Notes under the pieces: generated by a model
The model's database searches: none
Told to the model about the DNA's origin: nothing
The model's input: the letters and a program-made list of their open reading frames with translations, nothing else
Shown here: positions 59,585-64,000 of the stretch, in pieces
Numbering within the stretch: the stretch's first letter is position 1
Layout: each line of letters begins with the position of its first letter
Assembly (NCBI GenBank): GCA_043778205.1
Contig: JAYWGO010000080.1
Span: 1 to 64,000 of the forward strand
DNA: 64,000 bases
Direction of reading: 5' to 3'
Source: JAAFIP01 sp043778205
Lineage (GTDB): Bacteria > Pseudomonadota > Gammaproteobacteria > Burkholderiales > Burkholderiaceae_C
Program-made: the position numbers and the translations under genes

Positions 59585-60333
59585 GCCTGTTAAAAGTAAC
59601 CCATCTGAAAAAAGCCTACGGGGCCATTCAGGCCGTAGGCGGCGTGAGTTTTGAAGTGCAACCCGGCGAGATTTTTGGGGTCATCGGCCCCAATGGGTCG
59701 GGCAAGACAACTCTGTTTAACGCCATGCTTGGGCAAATCACCCCCGATGAAGGCAAGATTGAATTGAACGGCCAAGACGTTACCAAGCTGGGCCCGCTGG
59801 CGCTAAGCCGCCGCGGTGTGGGCCGCACTTTTCAAACGCTGCAGGTGTTTGGCAAGATGACGGTGCGCGACAACCTGATTGTGGCAGCCCAAGAGCACAA
59901 AGGCACGATGCTTAGCCGCATGTTTGCCACCAGCGATTCTGGTTTGGGTAACAAGGCCGACGCGCTGATGAAGCAATTTCGTATTGAGCATGTAGCCGAC
60001 CTCAAAGCAGGCACGCTAAGCTACGGCCAGCAAAAATTGGTGGACATTGCCATGGCCTTTATGAGCGAGCCCGACCTGGTGCTGCTAGACGAGCCCTGCG
60101 CGGGTGTGAACCCTTCCCTTGTGGGCGGCATATCGACGCTGCTTAAAGACCTGAACCAAAAGCCCAGACTGGACAAGAAAAGCAGCTTTGTAGTGATCGA
60201 ACACAACATGGACTTTGTGATGGACGTGTGCCACCGCATTATGGTGATGGTTGAGGGCAAAGTGCTGGCCATTGGCACACCTGCTGAGATTCGCGGCAAC
60301 AAGCAAGTGCTAGACGCTTATTTAGGAGCCTAA
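59581..60333 (+). CDS. livG: ABC transporter ATP-binding protein, LivG type
   Basis: A 250-residue ATPase with Walker A GPNGSGKTT, the signature LSYGQQKLVDIAMAF in place of the more common LSGGQ, and Walker B DLVLLDEPCAGVNP. The H-loop is in VVIEHNMDFV. The usual LivG insert (GRTFQTLQVFGKMTVRDNL) is present. Confidence 0.95.
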   Translation: MSLLKVTHLKKAYGAIQAVGGVSFEVQPGEIFGVIGPNGSGKTTLFNAMLGQITPDEGKIELNGQDVTKLGPLALSRRGVGRTFQTLQVFGKMTVRDNLIVAAQEHKGTMLSRMFATSDSGLGNKADALMKQFRIEHVADLKAGTLSYGQQKLVDIAMAFMSEPDLVLLDEPCAGVNPSLVGGISTLLKDLNQKPRLDKKSSFVVIEHNMDFVMDVCHRIMVMVEGKVLAIGTPAEIRGNKQVLDAYLGA

Positions 60334-60336
60334 GCC

Positions 60337-61086
60337 ATGGGCAGCGCAGACACTAACGGCACCTGTATTGAATTTCAAGACGTGGTGGCAGGCTACAAAG
60401 ACTTCATGATTTTGAACAACCTGAACCTCAAAATCAAACAGGGCGCCATCACGCTGCTGATTGGCCCTAACGGTGCCGGTAAGTCTACGGTGCTTAAAAC
60501 CCTGTTTGGTTTGCTCAAGCCCCGCCAGGGTAAAGTGCTGTTTGAAGGGCAGGACATTGCCGGTGCCACGCAAAAAGACCTGCTGGCCAAAGGTATTGCT
60601 TTTGTGCCCCAAGGCCGCAATTTATTTGGCCAACTGACGGTTTGGCAAAACCTGGAGTTGGGCGGTATTACCCTGGGCACCCCAACAACCCATGCGCGCA
60701 TACCCGAGGTGCTGGCGCTGTTCCCGCGCGTCAAAGAGCGCCTGCACTCGCAAGCCAGCGCGCTGTCGGGCGGCGAGCAAAAGCAGCTAGAAATTGGCCG
60801 TGCCCTGCTGCTGCGCCCCAAAGTGTTGCTGATAGACGAGCCCTCCATTGGCCTGTCACCCATCGTAGTGCAAGATGTCTTTAAGCTGCTGCGCAAACTG
60901 GTAGAGCAGGGCACCACAGTGCTGATGGTGGAGCAAAATGTGAAAAGCGCCTTGAAAGTAGCGGATGACGCAGTAGCCCTAGAGTCTGGCCGCTGTGTGC
61001 TGCACAAACCCGCGTCAGAGTTGCTGGCCGACCCGCATATCGAACGCTTGTTTTTGGGTGGGCATGGGGCTGCTTCGGTCTTGTAA
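60337..61086 (+). CDS. livF: ABC transporter ATP-binding protein, LivF type
   Basis: A 249-residue ATPase with Walker A GPNGAGKST, signature LSGGEQKQLEIGRAL, Walker B KVLLIDEPSIGLSP and H-loop-equivalent MVEQNVKSAL. It completes the five-gene uptake system and is 3 nt after livG. Confidence 0.95.
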   Translation: MGSADTNGTCIEFQDVVAGYKDFMILNNLNLKIKQGAITLLIGPNGAGKSTVLKTLFGLLKPRQGKVLFEGQDIAGATQKDLLAKGIAFVPQGRNLFGQLTVWQNLELGGITLGTPTTHARIPEVLALFPRVKERLHSQASALSGGEQKQLEIGRALLLRPKVLLIDEPSIGLSPIVVQDVFKLLRKLVEQGTTVLMVEQNVKSALKVADDAVALESGRCVLHKPASELLADPHIERLFLGGHGAASVL

Positions 61087-61104
61087 GTTAACGAAAGCAA
61101 AAAA

Positions 61105-62031
61105 ATGCAATGGGCTATTGTGGGTGCCGGTGCCTTGGGCAGCGCTTTGGGTGGTGTGTTGGTAGAGGCGGGGCATGGGGTGCTGCTGGTTACGCGCAAC
61201 CGTGCCCATGTGGATGCCATTAACCAGCGCGGTTTGACGCTGCGCACCGATGGCGTAGACCGCACGGTGGCTGCGCGCGCTGTGGCAGATTGCGCGGGGC
61301 AGCCCAGCGTGGACTGCGCTATTGTGCTGGTGAAGTCGGCGCAAACCCACGCGGCCCTGGCCGCTGCCATGCCGCTGGTAGGCCCAGATACCGTGGTGCT
61401 GTCGCTGCAAAACGGCTTAGGCCATGAAGATGTTTTGGGCCAGCTGGTGGGTGCAGAGCGCGTGCTACTAGGTAAAACCTATTGCGGTGGGCAAATAATT
61501 GCGCCAGGCCATGTGGTTTGTGCTGTGCGCGGCAAAGACACGCACATCGGCGAGCTGGATGGGTCGCTTAGCCCACGCGCGCTGCGCATTGCCGATGCGT
61601 TTAACGCAGCTGGGCTGCGCACTGCAGTCAGCCGCAACATCATGGGCACCGTGTGGGACAAATTGTTTATCAACGTAGCCACCGGGGCGCTTAGCGGCAT
61701 TACGCGGCTGGCCTATGGCGACTTGTACCAAATGCCGCAGCTAGAAAGCGTGGCAGTAGCGGCCGTGACCGAGGCTATGCGGGTGGCCCAAGCCTGCGGC
61801 GTGCAAGGCACCATGACCGACCCTCTACAGGCTTGGCGCACGGCAGGGGCAGGGTTGCCGCATGACTTTAAGGCCTCGGTATTGCAAACTTTGGAACGCG
61901 GCGTGCGCACCGAGGTCGACTACATCAACGGTGCCGTAGTGCGGCTAGGCCAGCAGCACGGCATTTCGACCCCGGTTAACGCAACGCTGCTGGCCTGTAT
62001 CCAAGGCCTGGAAAAGAACTTGCCTGCATGA
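61105..62031 (+). CDS. ketopantoate reductase (PanE/ApbA) family protein
   Basis: A 308-residue NAD(P)H-dependent oxidoreductase with the N-terminal Rossmann motif AIVGAGALGSALGGVLVEAG. The C-terminal catalytic region is GTVWDKLFINVATGALSGIT (Lys in WDK). Many PanE-family members found in catabolic operons do not act in pantothenate synthesis. Its place between the transporter and two quinate/shikimate-type enzymes suggests it handles an intermediate or substrate of that pathway, but this is inference. It starts 18 nt after livF. Confidence 0.88.
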   Translation: MQWAIVGAGALGSALGGVLVEAGHGVLLVTRNRAHVDAINQRGLTLRTDGVDRTVAARAVADCAGQPSVDCAIVLVKSAQTHAALAAAMPLVGPDTVVLSLQNGLGHEDVLGQLVGAERVLLGKTYCGGQIIAPGHVVCAVRGKDTHIGELDGSLSPRALRIADAFNAAGLRTAVSRNIMGTVWDKLFINVATGALSGITRLAYGDLYQMPQLESVAVAAVTEAMRVAQACGVQGTMTDPLQAWRTAGAGLPHDFKASVLQTLERGVRTEVDYINGAVVRLGQQHGISTPVNATLLACIQGLEKNLPA

Positions 62032-62097
62032 CGCACGCTATCATGCAGTCTGTGGCTGCTGGCCAAATAGTTAACACCTCAACCCTAGGGACACCCC

Positions 62098-62544
62098 ATG
62101 AACATCGTTATGCTCCACGGCATTAACCACAACCTGTTTGGCAAGCGCGACCCTGCGCAATACGGCACCGTCACCCTGGACGAAATCAACGCCAGCTTGG
62201 CCCAACTGGGCCAAGAGCTGGGCGCAGAGATAGCGCATTTCCAGACCAATGACGAAGGTGCTTTTGTCAACCGCATTCACCAAGCCTTTACCGACAAAGC
62301 CGATGCCGTGCTGGTTAACGCAGGGGCTTGGACGCACTACAGCTACGGCATCCGCGATGCGTTGGCCATTTTGACCTGCCCGGTTGTGGAGCTGCACATG
62401 AGCAACATCCATGCGCGCGAAGAATTTCGCCACAAGTCGGTGTTTGCCGGCATTGTGAAAGGCCAAATTTGCGGTTTTGGTGCAGACAGCTACTTGCTGG
62501 CGCTGCGTGCAGCCGTCGGCTGCGTGCAAGCTGCTAAAAAATAA
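62098..62544 (+). CDS. aroQ: type II 3-dehydroquinate dehydratase
   Basis: This enzyme interconverts 3-dehydroquinate and 3-dehydroshikimate. It has 148 residues, the usual type II size. The family motifs are present with small changes: NLFGKRDPAQYG (lid loop with Arg and Tyr), VNAGAWTHYSYGIRDAL and VELHMSNIHAREEFRHKSVF. In this operon a catabolic role is likely, turning quinate-derived dehydroquinate toward protocatechuate. The start follows AGGGACA. Confidence 0.95.
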   Translation: MNIVMLHGINHNLFGKRDPAQYGTVTLDEINASLAQLGQELGAEIAHFQTNDEGAFVNRIHQAFTDKADAVLVNAGAWTHYSYGIRDALAILTCPVVELHMSNIHAREEFRHKSVFAGIVKGQICGFGADSYLLALRAAVGCVQAAKK

Positions 62545-62550
62545 ATTTCC

Positions 62551-63387
62551 ATGCAGATCAACGGTACTACTGAACTCATCGCCCATATTGGCCACCCCAC
62601 GCACACGTTCAAGTCGCCGATGATTTACAACCCGTATTTTGCCCAAGCGGGCATTAACGCGGTGGTGGTGCCCATGGGCTGCAAAGAAGGCGACTACCCG
62701 GCGTTTTTGCGCGCGGTGTTCAGCATGACCAATATTCGCGGTGCGCTCATTACCATGCCGCACAAAGTCACCACGGTAGGCCTGCTAGACGAAGTGACAC
62801 CCACGGTGCTGGTAGCAGGTGCGTGCAATGCCGTTAAGCGCATGGCTGACGGCCGCTTGCTGGGCGACATGTTTGATGGCGCAGGCTTTGTGCGCGGCGT
62901 ACAGCGCAAAGGCTTGCAGCTGATGGGTGCCAAGGTGTTGGTGGTGGGCTGCGGCGGCGTGGGTTGTGCCATAGCCGCTTCGCTAGCGGGGCAGGGCGTG
63001 GGCGAACTTAGTGTGTTTGATTTAAATGCGGCATCGGCTGTGCAACTGGGCGTGCGCCTTAAGCAGCACTACCCTGCGATCAATGTGCGCACTGGCACAA
63101 ACGACCCTGCAGGCTTTGATTTGGTGGTTAACGCCACCCCCTTGGGCATGAACGATGGCGACCCGCTGCCCGTAGATGTGTCGCGCCTGGACGCGCAAAC
63201 CTTTGTTGGCGAAGTGGTGATGCGGCACGAGACCACGGCTTTTTTGCGAGCCGCTCAGTTGCGCGGTTGCCGCACACAGGTAGGCGCAGACATGCTGTTC
63301 GAGCAGATTCCCGCCTACTTGGAGTTTTTTGGTTTTGCTGGTACTACGGCAGAAAATTTGCGTTCGGTTGCCCAGCTAAGCTACTAA
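62551..63387 (+). CDS. AroE-like quinate/shikimate dehydrogenase
   Basis: A 278-residue AroE-fold dehydrogenase, 6 nt after aroQ. The substrate-binding region reads IGHPTHTFKSPMIYNPYF, and the loop reads GALITMPHKVTTVGLLDEV with the conserved Lys. The Asp motif is GDMFDGAGFVRGV, and the dinucleotide loop is VVGCGGVGCAIAASLAGQG. Compared with the biosynthetic AroE at 52944, the serine of the SxS motif and the NxTD motif are altered, so substrate or cofactor preference probably differs. Oxidation of quinate or shikimate is the likely role. Confidence 0.88.
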   Translation: MQINGTTELIAHIGHPTHTFKSPMIYNPYFAQAGINAVVVPMGCKEGDYPAFLRAVFSMTNIRGALITMPHKVTTVGLLDEVTPTVLVAGACNAVKRMADGRLLGDMFDGAGFVRGVQRKGLQLMGAKVLVVGCGGVGCAIAASLAGQGVGELSVFDLNAASAVQLGVRLKQHYPAINVRTGTNDPAGFDLVVNATPLGMNDGDPLPVDVSRLDAQTFVGEVVMRHETTAFLRAAQLRGCRTQVGADMLFEQIPAYLEFFGFAGTTAENLRSVAQLSY

Positions 63388-63499
63388 TTTGTGCCAATTG
63401 CCTGGCGACCCGTACACACCAAGCGCCACGGCGTACACTGGTTTTGAGCCAGATTCCCAGACACAAAATCCAGCCCCGAAGCCCGTAAAATAGAGGGCT

Positions 63500-64000
63500 A
63501 TGACCAGTTCTACCCCCCAATTCTCTGTCGCCGACATCCGCAAGTCTTTCCTTGACTTTTACGCCACCAAAAACCACACCGTGGTTGAGTCTAGCGGTTT
63601 GGTGCCCGGCAACGACCCTACGCTGATGTTCACCAACTCGGGCATGGTGCAGTTTAAAGACGTGTTTTTGGGGGCCGACAAGCGCTCGTATGTGCGCGCG
63701 GCCAGTGTGCAGGCGTGCTTGCGGGCGGGCGGCAAACACAACGACCTGGAAAACGTGGGCTACACCGCGCGCCACCATACGTTTTTTGAAATGCTGGGCA
63801 ACTGGAGTTTTGGCGATTACTTCAAACGCGACAGCTTGAAATGGGGCTGGGAGTTGCTAACCCAGGTCTACAAACTGCCCGCTGATAAACTGTGGGCTAC
63901 GGTGTACATCGATGACGACGAGGCTTACGATATTTGGACTAAAGAGATCGGCGTGCCGCCCGAGCGCATGGTGCGCATTGGCGACAAGAAAGGCAAAAAG
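63500..64000 (+). CDS. alaS: alanyl-tRNA synthetase, 5' part (runs off window)
   Basis: The first 167 codons of AlaRS. Class II synthetase motif 1 region FTNSGMVQFKDVFLG is present, as are AGGKHNDLENVGYTARHHTF and EMLGNWSFGDYFK, all diagnostic. ATG 63500 follows GAGGG. The gene continues beyond 64000. The upstream 63388-63499 contains no gene. Confidence 0.97.
   Translation, partial: MTSSTPQFSVADIRKSFLDFYATKNHTVVESSGLVPGNDPTLMFTNSGMVQFKDVFLGADKRSYVRAASVQACLRAGGKHNDLENVGYTARHHTFFEMLGNWSFGDYFKRDSLKWGWELLTQVYKLPADKLWATVYIDDDEAYDIWTKEIGVPPERMVRIGDKKGKK

Noticed and set aside
60393..61370. 325-codon minus-strand open frame opposite livF and the PanE-like gene
   Set aside because: Spans two real genes and their junction; Ser/Thr/Pro/Ala composition is a codon-complement artefact.

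Overview
The window looks like a chromosomal segment of a betaproteobacterium in Burkholderiales, most likely family Comamonadaceae (Rhodoferax/Polaromonas/Acidovorax type). The reasons are the divergent gloB/methyltransferase pair near rnhA, the dnaG-rpoD order, the Ala/Lys/Pro-rich N-terminal tail of RpoD, the liv-type aromatic transporter with an IclR regulator, and a dispersed short repeat (core GGCCCAAGGAAATGCTGCAC) of a kind I associate with that family. The species is not identified. No rRNA, CRISPR array, prophage or insertion sequence was seen.

Layout. 1-4742: rpoD and dnaG (minus). 4907-6736: a 7TM receptor with a decayed GGDEF domain. 7000-11828: mltD, gloB, a methyltransferase, a SIMPL protein and rnhA. 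11936-16981: an RND efflux adaptor and pump. 17063-22224: two oxidoreductase-type genes, tRNA-Leu(CAG) and rnr. 22263-27547: a small membrane protein, a large G8-domain lipoprotein and a methyltransferase. 27690-30294: sodB, then a lipase with its foldase. 30499-34742: a seven-gene minus-strand operon with a LOV photoreceptor-like protein, two paralogous unknown proteins, a small GTPase and three roadblock-type proteins. 35018-36292: serC and tRNA-Ser(GGA). 36532-40878: dnaX, an SPFH lipoprotein, ybaB, recR and an HNH gene. 40989-45850: MAPEG, a THI5-like binding protein, an NlpC/P60 peptidase, an AbrB/Doc toxin-antitoxin pair, a cysteine hydrolase and an alpha/beta hydrolase. 46099-53849: a Gly-rich secreted protein coupled to a fasciclin protein, metY, a CBS protein, a hybrid histidine kinase and the biosynthetic aroE. 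54036-55244: a beta-propeller lipoprotein. 55386-63387: an IclR regulator divergent from livKHMGF, a ketopantoate-reductase-like gene, aroQ and a second aroE-like gene. 63500-64000: the start of alaS.

The strongest candidate for an undescribed system is the 30499-34742 operon. It resembles the actinobacterial conservons (sensor, roadblock, winged-helix protein, GTPase), but its input protein carries a LOV-type PAS domain with the photoactive cysteine. That would make it a light- or redox-gated GTPase switch. The second theme is the dispersed three-hairpin repeat, with at least a dozen copies here. Copies lie inside dnaX, the lipase foldase gene and an alpha/beta hydrolase gene, all read in the same frame, so the repeat supplies protein sequence. 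The third is a predicted quinate/shikimate uptake and breakdown cluster whose divergent promoter region carries a PcaR/PobR-like operator.
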